Shown here: piece after piece, positions 8,115 to 17,355 of the stretch | Layout of the letters: each line of letters begins with the position of its first letter | Position numbering within the stretch: the first letter of the stretch is position 1 | Assembly (NCBI RefSeq): GCF_010993985.1 | Contig: NZ_WINH01000025.1 | Location: 1-57,368, forward strand | Origin: Paraferrimonas sp. SM1919 | GTDB taxonomy: Bacteria; Pseudomonadota; Gammaproteobacteria; Enterobacterales; Shewanellaceae | Direction: 5' to 3' | DNA length: 57,368 bases | Notes under the pieces: generated by a model | Databases searched by the model: none | Told to the model about the DNA's origin: nothing | Seen by the model: only the letters and a program-made list of their open reading frames with translations | Made by a program: the position numbers and the translations under genes

Positions 8115-8618
8115 ATGCTGAATTTAATTTTCAAAGCGCTTAAGTGGCTGGTTTTTATCTGGCTGGTAATTGAATTAGGTAGCTTTGTTAGAAGTATCCA
8201 GTCTCAACCTCAGGTTAATGATTTATCAATGCTAGAAGGGCGATGGCTGCAATATCCTAAGAAAGACTTTGAGCCGCAGGTTGTCTATTTTTTTGCACCA
8301 TGGTGTCAAGTCTGTAAAGCTTCCAGTTCTAACCTCCAATTACTGCAAGAGAATGGCGTTGATATTTTGCTGGTGGCGTTAAGTTATTCTAATTTTCAAG
8401 AAGTTCAAGACTACGCCAACGAGCAACAGTTAAGCATGCCTATCCTTTTAGGGAGCCCATCATTGGCAGACAAATATGGCATAATTGGCTATCCAACCTA
8501 CTATATAGTGGATGAAAATAATCAATTGGTGGCTAAACAAGTGGGCTATTCAAGTTTAGCCAGTATGTCATTACGGCTTTTTATAGTGCATATGTACGGG
8601 AAATATAATGAGAATTAA
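8115..8618 (+). CDS. Membrane-anchored thioredoxin-like protein
   Basis: A 167-residue protein with an N-terminal membrane anchor (about residues 3-22) and a periplasmic thioredoxin fold. The active site is APWCQVCKA, with C64 and C67; cis-proline is in GYPTYYI. It belongs to the TlpA/ResA/DsbE-like group of thiol-disulfide oxidoreductases, probably reducing or rearranging disulfides in the periplasm. A TTG start at 8073 would add 14 residues encoded by the gapB terminator; ATG 8115 is preferred, though it lacks a clear Shine-Dalgarno. The end overlaps the start of the M14 peptidase by 11 bp, so the two are translated together. Confidence 0.8.
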   Translation: MLNLIFKALKWLVFIWLVIELGSFVRSIQSQPQVNDLSMLEGRWLQYPKKDFEPQVVYFFAPWCQVCKASSSNLQLLQENGVDILLVALSYSNFQEVQDYANEQQLSMPILLGSPSLADKYGIIGYPTYYIVDENNQLVAKQVGYSSLASMSLRLFIVHMYGKYNEN

Positions 8619-9732
8619 TCACTTTTTTGACGGCGCCAACATCGATGTTGTTGCAATTGAAGATCCACAAAATATCCAATTAAAAATTAAGCCAGATGTA
8701 GGAAACGAATTTTTCCAGTGGTTTAACTTCCGTTTTGAAGGCCAGGTGGGAAAAAGCTACAAACTTAACATTATTAATGCTGGTGAAGCCTCTTACGTGG
8801 AAGGCTGGGATAATTATCAGGCCGTGGCTTCTTATGATCGAAATCACTGGTTCCGCTTACCAACGGTTTATGAAAATGGCGAGCTAAAAATCAATCTAGA
8901 ACTTGAGTGCGATTCTATTCAGATTGCTTACTTTGCCCCTTATAGCTACGAGCGTCATCTCGATTTGATTGCCGAGGCGCAAACCCATCCGCTAGTCTCT
9001 CAAGAGTTCCTTGGTCACACCTTAGACGGTCGTGATATGACCTTACTTAAAATTGGTGATGGCGATGAGTCTAAGAAAAATCTGTGGGTGATTGCCCGTC
9101 AACATCCTGGCGAAACCATGGCCCAGTGGTGGGTTGAAGGCTTCTTAAATTCTTTGTTGGATCATAACGATGCTAATGGCCGCTCATTATTAGCAAAAGC
9201 CAACATTTATCTGGTTGCCAATATGAATCCTGATGGTTCAGTCAGAGGCCACTTAAGAACTAACGCGGCGGGCATCAACCTGAATCGTGAGTGGTTAGAG
9301 CCAAGCATGGAAAAATCACCTGAAGTATTTTTGGTACGCCAAAAAATGCTTGAGACTGGGGTTGATTGCTTTTTAGATGTTCATGGCGATGAAGCAATCC
9401 CATATAACTTCCTAGCAGGACCAGAAGGCGTGCCAAGGTACGACAGCATCATGGCAGAGCGTCAAAAAGGTTTCTCCGATGCATTATTGGCTGCCAGCTC
9501 TGATTTTCAAACCGCCTATGGCTATGATGTGGATGATCCAGGGCAAGCAAACTTAACGGTGGCAACCAACTGGGTGGCGCAGCAGTTTGGTTGTTTAGCC
9601 AATACCTTGGAAATGCCATTTAAAGATAATGACAATATGCCAGATTTTGTTTCTGGATGGTCGCCAGAGCGCAGTGCGTTATTAGGTCGCAGTTGTTTAA
9701 TTGCTTTGAATAACATGATGGCAAAATGCTGA
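8608..9732 (+). CDS. M14 family metallocarboxypeptidase (cytosolic CP-like)
   Basis: A 374-residue zinc carboxypeptidase without a signal peptide. Residues 1-120 form the beta-sandwich domain typical of the cytosolic carboxypeptidase (CCP/AGBL) subfamily. The catalytic domain has zinc ligands H166 and E169 in RQHPGE, H259 in DVHGDE, substrate-binding NLNRE (R227) and general base E335 in TLEMP. Bacterial members are thought to trim C-terminal residues of peptides or proteins; substrate unknown. The start overlaps the preceding thioredoxin-like gene by 11 bp. Confidence 0.9.
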   Translation: MRINHFFDGANIDVVAIEDPQNIQLKIKPDVGNEFFQWFNFRFEGQVGKSYKLNIINAGEASYVEGWDNYQAVASYDRNHWFRLPTVYENGELKINLELECDSIQIAYFAPYSYERHLDLIAEAQTHPLVSQEFLGHTLDGRDMTLLKIGDGDESKKNLWVIARQHPGETMAQWWVEGFLNSLLDHNDANGRSLLAKANIYLVANMNPDGSVRGHLRTNAAGINLNREWLEPSMEKSPEVFLVRQKMLETGVDCFLDVHGDEAIPYNFLAGPEGVPRYDSIMAERQKGFSDALLAASSDFQTAYGYDVDDPGQANLTVATNWVAQQFGCLANTLEMPFKDNDNMPDFVSGWSPERSALLGRSCLIALNNMMAKC

Positions 9733-9799
9733 TTTTTACATCAAAAAGTTGAATTAGATAAATAGATCCTTGTTGTTATAGCGGTAATTTTGTTACTGT

Positions 9800-9836
9800 A
9801 ACTCATCATCAGCTAGATGGCACAAGCTGCCGAGTT
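9800..9836 (+). promoter_or_regulatory. Leader hairpin before the symporter start
   Basis: Nested arms aactc/gagtt (9800-9804, 9832-9836) and cagct/agctg (9810-9814, 9825-9829) end 5 bp before the GTG start and include or adjoin the presumed ribosome binding site. It may limit translation initiation. It matches no riboswitch class that I can recognise. Confidence 0.3.
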
Positions 9837-9841
9837 TGTAG

Positions 9842-11530
9842 GTGGCCAATGACAATAACAACAAGGATATTATTTTGGAGTTTATTAATAATTTGTTGCT
9901 AACCTTAGATGGCTTTTTAGGTTCAGCAGCATACTTTCCGTTTATACTTCTTGGGGTAGGTTTATTCTTTACTTTCTACCTTGGCTTTCCTCAAATTCGC
10001 TTTTTCAAGCATGCTTGGGGAGTGATCACAGGTAAATTTACAGATAAAAACGCCCAAGGTGATACCAGTCACTTCCAAGCTTTATCGACAGCATTATCTG
10101 GCACCGTAGGCACGGGTAATATTGGTGGTGTCGCTTTTGCGATTTTCTTAGGTGGCCCCGCAGCACTGTTTTGGATGTGGATGACCGCATTTTTGGGTAT
10201 GACCACTAAGTTTGTGGAAGTGACCCTATCTCATAAATATCGTACCGTAACCAAAGATGGCACCATGGCCGGCGGCCCAATGTTCTATATGGACAAAGCG
10301 CTAAATATGAAGTGGTTAGCCGTTATTTTTGCAGTCGCGACGGTGGTTTCATCATTCGGTACCGGTTCTATGCCGCAAAGTAATAATATTGCCGTTGGTT
10401 TACAAGATACTTTCGGTATTGATCCTTACGTTACTGGTGGGGTGCTATCGATTTTACTCGCACTGGTGATTTTAGGAGGGATCCGACGTATTGCTTTGGT
10501 GACCACAGCATTAGTGCCAACCATGTCGGTGCTTTATGTTATTGGCGCGTTTTCGGTGTTAGCTTTCAATTATGAAAACGTGATCCCATCTTTTATGACA
10601 GTGTTGTCTGATGCCTTTAATGGCTCAGCTGCGGTCGGTGGTTTCCTTGGGGCAACGTTTGCATATGCATTTAACCGTGGGGTTAACCGTGGCTTGTTTT
10701 CAAACGAAGCGGGTCAAGGTTCTGCACCAATTGCCCATGCTTCAGCTAAAACAAATGAGCCGGTTGCCGAGGGTATGGTATCAATTTTAGAGCCTTTTAT
10801 TGATACCATCATTATTTGTACCTTGACTGGTATGGTGATCCTTAGCTCTGGTGTTTGGCATGAAAAACATGAAAATACTTTCCAAAGAGCGGATATGACC
10901 TTTGTGACAGGTCAGTACAATCAAGATTCAGAGCAGCAGACTCAAGAGCTGTTCAAACTGTTAACCAATCAACAATCGAGCGTGACCAAATTCAGTGGTG
11001 AGTTCGAGGTGGAAAATGGGGTGACGGATTCACAAGCATTTACGCTAATTGCGGCTCGCTCCATTGCTGAAGATATTAAATTTTCAATTGATGGTTATCC
11101 ATATTCTGGATTAGTTCAAGTTGAAAATGGTCGTTTGGTAGAAGATGCTATTGATGTCAGTGGTTTATCGCTTATTCACTCCACTAAGTTAACCACCGAA
11201 GCCTTTACCCGTGGCTTTATGGGGGATTATGGTAAATATGTGGTATCCATTGGCCTATTGCTGTTTGCGTTTTCAACGGCGATTGCTTGGTGTTACTACG
11301 GTGATCGAGCCATTATCTACTTGTTTGGTGAACGTGGTGTGATGCCATTTAGGGTGTTCTACGTTGCAGGCTTTATGCTAGCAGCAGTGAGTGATACCAC
11401 CGTAGTATGGAACCTCGCGGCGGTGGCAATTGTGATGATGACTCTGCCTAACTTATTCGGTATCGTCATGCTGGCAAAAGACATGAAGCAGTCGGTTGCC
11501 GATTACTGGCAACGCCATAATAGTAAATAA
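9842..11530 (+). CDS. Amino acid:sodium symporter (AGCS family)
   Basis: A 562-residue inner-membrane transporter taking up alanine or glycine with sodium. The hallmark [19 protein letters not shown] segment is at about 91-111, MAGGPMFYM at about 142, and [19 protein letters not shown] at about 279-298. A hydrophilic insert of about 115 residues (roughly 340-455) separates the last helices and is unlike the compact E. coli relatives, although such inserts occur in marine gammaproteobacteria. The start is GTG 9842, since no in-frame ATG exists nearby. A hairpin lies just upstream (9800-9836). A weak terminator follows at 11540. Confidence 0.9.
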   Translation: MANDNNNKDIILEFINNLLLTLDGFLGSAAYFPFILLGVGLFFTFYLGFPQIRFFKHAWGVITGKFTDKNAQGDTSHFQALSTALSGTVGTGNIGGVAFAIFLGGPAALFWMWMTAFLGMTTKFVEVTLSHKYRTVTKDGTMAGGPMFYMDKALNMKWLAVIFAVATVVSSFGTGSMPQSNNIAVGLQDTFGIDPYVTGGVLSILLALVILGGIRRIALVTTALVPTMSVLYVIGAFSVLAFNYENVIPSFMTVLSDAFNGSAAVGGFLGATFAYAFNRGVNRGLFSNEAGQGSAPIAHASAKTNEPVAEGMVSILEPFIDTIIICTLTGMVILSSGVWHEKHENTFQRADMTFVTGQYNQDSEQQTQELFKLLTNQQSSVTKFSGEFEVENGVTDSQAFTLIAARSIAEDIKFSIDGYPYSGLVQVENGRLVEDAIDVSGLSLIHSTKLTTEAFTRGFMGDYGKYVVSIGLLLFAFSTAIAWCYYGDRAIIYLFGERGVMPFRVFYVAGFMLAAVSDTTVVWNLAAVAIVMMTLPNLFGIVMLAKDMKQSVADYWQRHNSK

Positions 11531-11539
11531 TAAATTTAT

Positions 11540-11561
11540 GCCCTCGTAATGAGGGCTTATT
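11540..11561 (+). terminator. Weak terminator after the symporter
   Basis: gccctc (11540-11545) pairs with gagggc (11551-11556), loop gtaat, followed by ttattt. Short U-tract, so termination may be partial and may feed the next gene. Confidence 0.55.
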
Positions 11562-11577
11562 TGTAAGGAAATGCACA

Positions 11578-12183
11578 ATGCTTAGGTTAGGTTTATTGTT
11601 AATCGCTGTTTTTTTTAGTGGTCAAAGCTTAGCTTGTGGCAAAGTGAGCTGGGCATTACAGGCGATTATGGCCACGGCAAAGCAGGATAAAGGTCCAATG
11701 GCGCATTTCTCAGAACAAGACCTTTATCAGTCCTTAGCAAAAGTAGGGGGAACTTGTCAGCAATTAACAGATGACCAGCCAATAGAAAATCAACAGGCGC
11801 TGTTAAAGCTGTTGCTAGACCCTAAACAACAAATTTGGTTAGAGCGTTATGGTCAGCAGCTGTTTGTCGCCTTCGATTGCTTAGACAGAGTTAAACAGCA
11901 AGTTGGCTTTCAACAGGTTTACCAACAGTACCAATCTGATCGTTGTCCAGAACAGTCTCGCCTGATTGTAATAAGTCACAATGGCGCTAATTTAAGAGCT
12001 GAACCGATAATAGCCAACAACAAACTGACCGTGTTGCCTAAGAATACGGTCTTGAAACCCATCGCTAAAAAAGGCGACTGGTATCAGGTGGAAGTGCTTA
12101 AATATAATCACTTTTTCACTCCAGAATGTAAATTTAAGACACCCTGTAAAATCGGCTATGTGCACCAAGACCTGCTGGAATGA
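11578..12183 (+). CDS. Secreted protein with C-terminal SH3b-like domain
   Basis: A 201-residue exported protein. Signal peptide 1-18 (hydrophobic LLLIAVFFSG, cleavage near SLA-C). The middle part is helical and has no recognised family. The C-terminal 70 residues (NGANLRAEPIIANNK...VLKPIAKKGDWYQVEV...GYVHQDLL) match the bacterial SH3 pattern: an N-L-R-x-x-P turn, then W-Y-x-V and G-Y-V. Such domains usually bind cell-wall material or peptides. Several Cys (C20, C39-region TCQ, FDC, RCP, ECK, PCK) suggest disulfides. The start follows taagg. It lies after the symporter but there is no evident functional link. Confidence 0.65.
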   Translation: MLRLGLLLIAVFFSGQSLACGKVSWALQAIMATAKQDKGPMAHFSEQDLYQSLAKVGGTCQQLTDDQPIENQQALLKLLLDPKQQIWLERYGQQLFVAFDCLDRVKQQVGFQQVYQQYQSDRCPEQSRLIVISHNGANLRAEPIIANNKLTVLPKNTVLKPIAKKGDWYQVEVLKYNHFFTPECKFKTPCKIGYVHQDLLE

Positions 12184-12230
12184 TGTGGCGAATTAGCGAC
12201 TTGTCATATATGCAGAGTTTGTAATCATAA

Positions 12231-12265
12231 AAAAAACAGCTAACGGTAGAGTTAGCTGGTTTTTT
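12231..12265. terminator. Bidirectional terminator between SH3b gene and atoA
   Basis: 8-bp stem cagctaac/gttagctg (12237-12244 and 12251-12258), loop ggtaga, A-run before and T-run after. It serves both converging genes. Confidence 0.85.
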
Positions 12266-12285
12266 GTATGGGCTAAATTTAGCCC

Positions 12286-12942
12286 TTAAAACTGCATTTC
12301 TGGGACACTCTTTGGTACCACGAGCTTGCCCGCAGTCTTTTGCTTAATTTCTTCAATACTTACCCCTGGCGCGCGTTCAATTAAGTGGAAGGCGCCGTCT
12401 TTGATCTCTAATAGGGCTAAGTCGGTGATTACGGTGGTAATACAGTTAACGCCAGTAAGGGGCAGGGTACAACTCTCTAATAGTTTAGAATTACCGTGTT
12501 TATCAGCGTGGGTCATGGTCACAATAATATTATCGGCACCGGCTACTAAATCCATAGCGCCACCCATGCCTTTTACTAGTTTGTTGGGGATCATCCACGA
12601 GGCAATGTTGCCTGACACATCCACTTCAAAAGCACCCAATACCGTTAAGTCCACATGACCACCGCGGATCATGGCAAAGCTTTCGGCGCTAGAAAAATAA
12701 CTGGCACCTATGGCTTCGGTCACCGTTTGTTTACCGGCGTTAATTAAGTCGGCATCCACGGTTGCTTCCGTTGGGAATGCGCCCATGCCTAACAGACCAT
12801 TTTCCGATTGCAGCATGACCTCCATATGATCAGGTACATAATTAGCCACTAGAGTAGGGATACCAATGCCTAGGTTAACGTAATAGCCATCTTTTAGTTC
12901 TAACGCAATACGCTTTGCAATTTGTTCTCTGGTTAAGGCCAT
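12286..12942 (-). CDS. atoA: 3-oxoacid CoA-transferase, beta subunit
   Basis: A 218-residue subunit of the heteromeric CoA-transferase that moves CoA between succinyl-CoA or acetyl-CoA and acetoacetate or short-chain fatty acids. The SENGLLG motif with catalytic E47 is intact, and GIGIPTL marks the CoA site. Length is standard for AtoA/ScoB. The ATG starts 2 bp after the stop of atoD, so the two are translationally coupled. Substrate (acetoacetate against succinate-type) cannot be separated from sequence alone; scoB is the equivalent name. Confidence 0.92.
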   Translation of the reverse strand: MALTREQIAKRIALELKDGYYVNLGIGIPTLVANYVPDHMEVMLQSENGLLGMGAFPTEATVDADLINAGKQTVTEAIGASYFSSAESFAMIRGGHVDLTVLGAFEVDVSGNIASWMIPNKLVKGMGGAMDLVAGADNIIVTMTHADKHGNSKLLESCTLPLTGVNCITTVITDLALLEIKDGAFHLIERAPGVSIEEIKQKTAGKLVVPKSVPEMQF

Positions 12943-12944
12943 GA

Positions 12945-13646
12945 TTAAGACTCCGCTAGGGTAAGTTTTTCAATGCGCTTTTCAAAGCTGCCTTGAATAA
13001 CACGATCGACATAGATCCCTGGGGTATGAATAAAATTAGGATCTAGACTGCCAACTGGCACGATTTCTTCTACTTCAACTACGGTAATTTTAGCGGCGGT
13101 AGCCATCATAGGGTTAAAGTTGGCGGCGGTTTTTCGAAAGATTAAATTGCCATAGGTATCGGCTTTCCAAGCTTTTATTAATGCAAAATCCGCCGTTAAC
13201 GACTCTTCTAACACGTAGTTTTTACCATTGAATTGTTGGCAATGTTTACCTTCAGCCACTGGTGTACCGTAACCCGTAGCGGTGTAAAATGCTGGAATAC
13301 CAGCGCCCCCTGCGCGAATTTTTTCCGCCAATGTACCTTGCGGGGTAAGGATAACCTCTAGTTCACCGGTTAAGAGTTGTTTTTCGAACAGGGCATTTTC
13401 GCCAACGTAGGAGGCATACATTTTGGCAATCTGATGGTTTTGTAATAGTAAGCCTAAGCCGAAATCATCGACTCCAGCATTATTAGAAATGGCGGTAAAG
13501 CCAGTGACATCCATTTGTGCAATCGCTTTTATTAAGTTTTCAGGAATGCCGCATAAACCAAACCCGCCAACCATGAGAGTCATGTTGGAATCGAGTCCAG
13601 CGAGTGCTTGATCTAGAGTGTGAACCACTTTGTTAAATCCAGCCAT
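12945..13646 (-). CDS. atoD: 3-oxoacid CoA-transferase, alpha subunit
   Basis: A 233-residue partner of the beta subunit. The glycine-rich [13 protein letters not shown] at about 28-40 is the CoA-binding loop of family I CoA-transferases, followed by [15 protein letters not shown]. First gene of a two-gene operon with atoA. Upstream lies a 168-bp region shared with the divergent tesB. Role: activation and degradation of acetoacetate or related acids from fatty-acid or amino-acid breakdown. Confidence 0.92.
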   Translation of the reverse strand: MAGFNKVVHTLDQALAGLDSNMTLMVGGFGLCGIPENLIKAIAQMDVTGFTAISNNAGVDDFGLGLLLQNHQIAKMYASYVGENALFEKQLLTGELEVILTPQGTLAEKIRAGGAGIPAFYTATGYGTPVAEGKHCQQFNGKNYVLEESLTADFALIKAWKADTYGNLIFRKTAANFNPMMATAAKITVVEVEEIVPVGSLDPNFIHTPGIYVDRVIQGSFEKRIEKLTLAES

Positions 13647-13814
13647 TAGTTATTTATCCTTTGATTTAGACCTTGTTAACCTAGGGAAATTTATGCATTT
13701 TGACATTGATCTTGCTCAATAATTAACACAAATAACAGTAATCGCAGTAGCGGCGGTTGTTGAACTATCTGCTTTGAGTTAAAGTCTAACTATCAATGGA
13801 TTAGGAGTATCATA

Positions 13815-14687
13815 ATGGGACAAAGCCTACAAAATTTGGTTGATATCCATAATTTAGAAGAACTCGATAAGGGCTTATTCAGGGGACAAAGTGTCGATTT
13901 AGGCTTTGGCCATGTTTTTGGTGGGCAGGTAATGGGTCAAGCCTTGGCTGCGGCAAGCCGAACCGTAGCCAATGATCGCAAGGTTCATAGCTTTCACAGT
14001 TATTTTTTATTGCCAGGGGATGAACACGCACCCATTATTTATAATGTTGAAATCTTACGTGATGGTGGCAGCTTTAGTTCGAGACGTGTTAAAGCCGTTC
14101 AAAAAGGGCGTCCTATTTTTTACATGACCTGTTCATTCCAAAGCGAAGAGGCGGGATTTGAACATCAATCACCAATGCCGAATGTGCCAGCACCAGAGGG
14201 CTTGTTGAACCAACAACAATTGGCTCAGGGACTGATTGGTAAGGTACCAGAGAAAGTACTGCAGCATTTCTTAAAGGATTCTCCAATAGAAATGCGCTTA
14301 GTGAGTCCCCAAAACCCATTATCCGATAAGCCACAATCGCCAATTAAACAGGTATGGTTAAGGGCTAATGGTAATTTGGCCGAAGAATGTGATTTACACC
14401 GTTCCTTATTAGCGTATGCATCAGATTTTAATTTTTTGGTGGCTTCAATTCAGCCCCACCCAATCTCATTTTTAACCCCGGGGTTGAAGATGGCCACAAT
14501 TGATCATGCTATGTGGTTTCATCGACCGATTAAGTTTGATGAGTGGTTGCTGTATCATGTGGAAAGCACCAGTGCTACCGGTGGCCGCGGTTTTGTAAAA
14601 GGTCAGTTTTTTGATATTGAGGGTAAGCTAGTGGCCTCTACCACTCAAGAAGGCTTAATCCGTTTTCCACAACAGGAGCAAGTGTAA
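13815..14687 (+). CDS. tesB: Acyl-CoA thioesterase II
   Basis: A 290-residue double hot-dog enzyme that hydrolyses medium- to long-chain acyl-CoA to fatty acid and CoA in the cytoplasm. The catalytic triad residues fall at exactly the E. coli TesB positions: D204 (YASDFNFL), T228 (MATIDHA) and Q278 (TTQEG). FGGQVMGQALAAAS is the N-terminal hot-dog signature. ATG follows taggag. The stop TAA is directly followed by the ATG of ybaY, matching the tesB/ybaY neighbourhood of enterobacteria. Confidence 0.95.
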   Translation: MGQSLQNLVDIHNLEELDKGLFRGQSVDLGFGHVFGGQVMGQALAAASRTVANDRKVHSFHSYFLLPGDEHAPIIYNVEILRDGGSFSSRRVKAVQKGRPIFYMTCSFQSEEAGFEHQSPMPNVPAPEGLLNQQQLAQGLIGKVPEKVLQHFLKDSPIEMRLVSPQNPLSDKPQSPIKQVWLRANGNLAEECDLHRSLLAYASDFNFLVASIQPHPISFLTPGLKMATIDHAMWFHRPIKFDEWLLYHVESTSATGGRGFVKGQFFDIEGKLVASTTQEGLIRFPQQEQV

Positions 14688-15077
14688 ATGAAACGATTGT
14701 TGATGATGATGGCTGCAGTGATCAGTTTAAGTGGTTGTGTGACGGTAGTGAATGAAAAGCCGGTGACCGTAAGTGGTGCAGCGGGCTTCTTAGAGAAAAT
14801 TAGATTACCTCAAGACGCTCGCATTACTATTGCAATTATTGATGCTAATACCCGGGGCCAAATTTTGGCGCAAAAAAGCTTTAATGTGGCGGTGAATGCG
14901 GTACCGTTTAAATTTACCCTAAAACCAGAGGTGATTGATAAGAAAGCCAATTATGTCGTGGTGAGCCACATCAGTTCAGCAGCGGGTATATTGTTTCAAA
15001 CTTATGATGAATATCCTGTGATCAACAATGGTTTGTATACTACCGAAGTTATCATGAAACCAGCCCGAAAAAGATAA
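14688..15077 (+). CDS. ybaY: YbaY-family lipoprotein
   Basis: A 129-residue outer-membrane-type lipoprotein. Signal peptide with lipobox LSGC, lipidated C17. The mature part reads as a beta-sandwich of the YbaY/YscW family (RLPQDARITIAIIDANTRG... PFKFTLKPEVIDKKANYVV). ATG begins at the base right after the tesB stop, so it is translationally coupled to tesB. Function in the family is unknown; E. coli YbaY was described as glycoprotein/polysaccharide-related only in old annotation. Confidence 0.85.
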   Translation: MKRLLMMMAAVISLSGCVTVVNEKPVTVSGAAGFLEKIRLPQDARITIAIIDANTRGQILAQKSFNVAVNAVPFKFTLKPEVIDKKANYVVVSHISSAAGILFQTYDEYPVINNGLYTTEVIMKPARKR

Positions 15078-15084
15078 GGCATAA

Positions 15085-15110
15085 AAAAAGGTGGCTATAG
15101 CCACCTTTTT
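15085..15110. terminator. Bidirectional terminator ybaY/fldA
   Basis: Perfect 26-bp palindrome with 13-bp arms, A-run on the left and T-run on the right. It ends both converging operons. Confidence 0.92.
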
Positions 15111-15135
15111 TGTTGTCTAACTGATGTGATATTGC

Positions 15136-15666
15136 TTAAAGGTCTTCAAGCTCAGCGAGACACATTTCAGAATAAATTTGATCACACCAAGCGTTAACTC
15201 GCTCTTCAGTTAGCTCTGGTTGACGGTCTTCGTCGATACCTAGGCCAATAAAGGTGTTGTCATCAACAAGTGCCTTTGAGGCTTCAAAGTCATAGCCTTC
15301 TGTTGAAGTATTACCAATAATGATGCCACCACGGTCGCTAACGATGTCGCCAACCATGCCCATAGCATCGAGGAAGTACTCAGCGTAGTCTTCTTGATCA
15401 CCACAACCGAAGATGGCTACCAGCTTGTCTTCAAAGTTAATTTGCTCTAGCTCTGGGAAGAAATCATCCCAATCACATTGTGCTTCACCGTAGTACCAAG
15501 TTGGGATACCAAAAAGCAGCAGATCAAATTCTGCAATTTCTTCTTTGGTGCTTTTAGCAATGTCTTTCACGTCGCACAGCTTCTTGCCTAGACGCTTTTG
15601 AATCATTTTCGCTACGGCTTCGGTGTTGCCAGTATCGCTTCCGAAAAAAATACCTACGGTGGCCAT
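15136..15666 (-). CDS. fldA: Flavodoxin 1
   Basis: A 176-residue long-chain FMN flavodoxin, a soluble low-potential electron carrier. The FMN phosphate loop is GSDTGNTE at 9-16; PTWYYGEAQCDW and GCGDQEDYAEYF form the isoalloxazine loops. Length equals E. coli FldA. ATG 15666 is chosen over an in-frame TTG 15 bp upstream because aaggt sits correctly before it. It is last in a four-gene minus-strand cluster with ybfF, DUF2788 and ybfE, the same neighbourhood as in enterobacteria. Confidence 0.96.
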   Translation of the reverse strand: MATVGIFFGSDTGNTEAVAKMIQKRLGKKLCDVKDIAKSTKEEIAEFDLLLFGIPTWYYGEAQCDWDDFFPELEQINFEDKLVAIFGCGDQEDYAEYFLDAMGMVGDIVSDRGGIIIGNTSTEGYDFEASKALVDDNTFIGLGIDEDRQPELTEERVNAWCDQIYSEMCLAELEDL

Positions 15667-15694
15667 TTGTTTACCTTTCAAATATCTGCTTGAG

Positions 15695-15970
15695 CTATTC
15701 GCAACTAAATTGCTCGGCTAAGGTTAGCTCAATTAATTGACTGCGGCTGATGTTACTTTCCTTGGCTGCTTTATTCAAGGCTTCTGCCAATTGTTGTGAC
15801 ACCTTTAACTCTATACGCTTAATCCCATTCGCTTTTTCTCGAATGGTTTGATTTCGTTTGTTCTGCTTAACCTGTTGAGCCCGAGAAAGGGGGTTGGTCT
15901 TAGGTCTGCCACGCCGTTTCTCGTCTTCAAATAGGTCAATGGTAGTTCTATCTGATTCTTGCTTAGCCAT
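15695..15970 (-). CDS. ybfE: YbfE-like ribbon-helix-helix protein
   Basis: A 91-residue basic protein. The N-terminal half is charged and carries RRGRPKTNPLSRAQQ, the YbfE hallmark; the C-terminal 45 residues (GIKRIELKVSQQLAEALNKAAKESNISRSQLIELTL) have the beta-helix-helix form of RHH/CopG DNA-binding proteins. In E. coli it is LexA-regulated, but I see no CTGT-N8-ACAG box upstream here. It lies 11 bp after DUF2788 and 28 bp before fldA, so co-transcribed. Confidence 0.85.
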   Translation of the reverse strand: MAKQESDRTTIDLFEDEKRRGRPKTNPLSRAQQVKQNKRNQTIREKANGIKRIELKVSQQLAEALNKAAKESNISRSQLIELTLAEQFSCE

Positions 15971-15981
15971 ATGTTAACAAC

Positions 15982-16203
15982 TTAATTAATAGCCCCGCTC
16001 TCAAACAAGAACTGGATAATGCCCTTGGCTATAAAGCCAGTACAACCGGTGAATAATACTGTCCATACCGCGATCTTACCGATTTTAGGTACATTACCTT
16101 GATCAAGCACATCTTTAATGGCCATTCCAATAAAGAAGAAAATAGCGGCAAAAAATAGGTTAAGACCTATCGTTTCAATTTGAACAAGATATTCAGACAG
16201 CAT
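15982..16203 (-). CDS. DUF2788 small membrane protein
   Basis: 73 residues, two predicted membrane helices (about 12-30 and 44-66) around a short loop KDVLDQGNVPKIGK. It matches the DUF2788 family of proteobacteria by length, position before ybfE/fldA and helix pattern. Function unknown. It sits between ybfF (56 bp) and ybfE (11 bp) on the same strand. Confidence 0.75.
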   Translation of the reverse strand: MLSEYLVQIETIGLNLFFAAIFFFIGMAIKDVLDQGNVPKIGKIAVWTVLFTGCTGFIAKGIIQFLFESGAIN

Positions 16204-16259
16204 AATTGTAATACTTCAATAAACGGGTTGCGGACTATATCACAGCTAAAAACATTTCG

Positions 16260-17030
16260 TCAGTAGCAGTTAGTTAAAAAATCGCCAACCAGTTTATGAA
16301 ATATTTTTGGCTTCTCAGCATGTAACCAGTGTCCAGTGCCATTTATGACTTTAGCTTTCGCGTTTGGAAAGTGGTTAACAACCTGTTGTTGATGTTGCGG
16401 CAGCATATATTCTGACAGCTCCCCTTTGATAAAAAGCGTTGGGCCGGAATAAGTTTCATCGCTAAAAGGCCAATCTGCAATCTGCTGATATTGTTGCTCA
16501 ATAACGTCTAAATTCATGCGCCAACGGTAGCCATCTTGCTCTTTTTTTAGGTTTTTGAGTAAAAATTGAGTGGTGCCAATATCTATCTGTTGCTGTTGCA
16601 TATGGGCAATAGCTTGATTACGGCTATCAAGTTGTTTTATTGGTAATGAACACAAGGCGTCAAAGACTTTAGTGTGTTTATGTTCATAACGCACCGGTGA
16701 GATGTCGACAACGGTTAGACTTTGCACCAATTGCGGTTGGGTCAAAGCCAGAGCCATAGCAGTTTTCCCCCCCATTGAATGCCCAACCACATGCAGTTGT
16801 TTAATCTTCAAGTGGCTCAGTAATTGGGCGACATCGGCGGCCATTAGATGGTAATTCATTTGATTTGACCAAAAGGATTCACCATGATTTCTTAAATCAA
16901 CTTGGATCACTTGATAGTCTTGTACTAGGGTTTTCGCTAGGCCATTAAGGTTGGCTTTGTCCCCAAAAAGGCCGTGGATAAGCAGGACTTTAGGGCCTTC
17001 GCCTTGGATTTGATGGTTAAGCATGGACAT
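16260..17030 (-). CDS. ybfF: YbfF-family alpha/beta hydrolase
   Basis: An esterase of the alpha/beta-hydrolase fold, about 256 residues from the chosen start. LLIHGLFGDKANL is the oxyanion-hole region; the nucleophile Ser is in VVGHSMGGKT; the catalytic His is in GTGHWLHAEKP near the C-terminus. E. coli YbfF hydrolyses short acyl esters, acyl-CoA and malonyl-CoA. A GTG start at 17102 would add 24 residues that look like a signal peptide, but the homologues start near MLNHQIQG, so ATG 17030 or 17024 is preferred. It is divergent from seqA and heads the ybfF-DUF2788-ybfE-fldA cluster. Confidence 0.87.
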   Translation of the reverse strand: MSMLNHQIQGEGPKVLLIHGLFGDKANLNGLAKTLVQDYQVIQVDLRNHGESFWSNQMNYHLMAADVAQLLSHLKIKQLHVVGHSMGGKTAMALALTQPQLVQSLTVVDISPVRYEHKHTKVFDALCSLPIKQLDSRNQAIAHMQQQQIDIGTTQFLLKNLKKEQDGYRWRMNLDVIEQQYQQIADWPFSDETYSGPTLFIKGELSEYMLPQHQQQVVNHFPNAKAKVINGTGHWLHAEKPKIFHKLVGDFLTNCY

Positions 17031-17102
17031 GGATAAGGTTACCAATAAAAAAAGAGCCGATAAATTTTGCCAACATTTTAGTTTTTTACAAGAATAAAAC
17101 AC

Positions 17103-17355
17103 GCCAATCAGAAAGAGATAATTTACGATATCTTAATTTGGTCGATAAATTAGCCAAATAGTATTACTGCCCCCTAGAGTATGCCATTAGGGCTATGTAT
17201 AATTCTTTGTAAAATAAATATTTGCCATCTTTGCTTAAATGATAATGTATTACCCAAGGTTTTACTTCAAATCAAGCTGCAGGATGTTATAAGGTTAAAC
17301 CTTAAGTGGGCCATACATCAGCCAAAATTTGGTCTTTAGACCCTAGGAACAAGAT
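17103..17355. promoter_or_regulatory. Divergent ybfF/seqA intergenic region
   Basis: AT-rich 253 bp containing the promoters of both operons. No operator could be assigned by eye. Confidence 0.4.

Noticed and set aside
15971..16260. LexA box for ybfE
   Set aside because: No CTGT-N8-ACAG-like sequence was found upstream of ybfE or DUF2788.
17031..17102. GTG start giving YbfF a signal peptide
   Set aside because: YbfF homologues are cytoplasmic and start near MLNHQ; the extra residues are probably fortuitous coding upstream.
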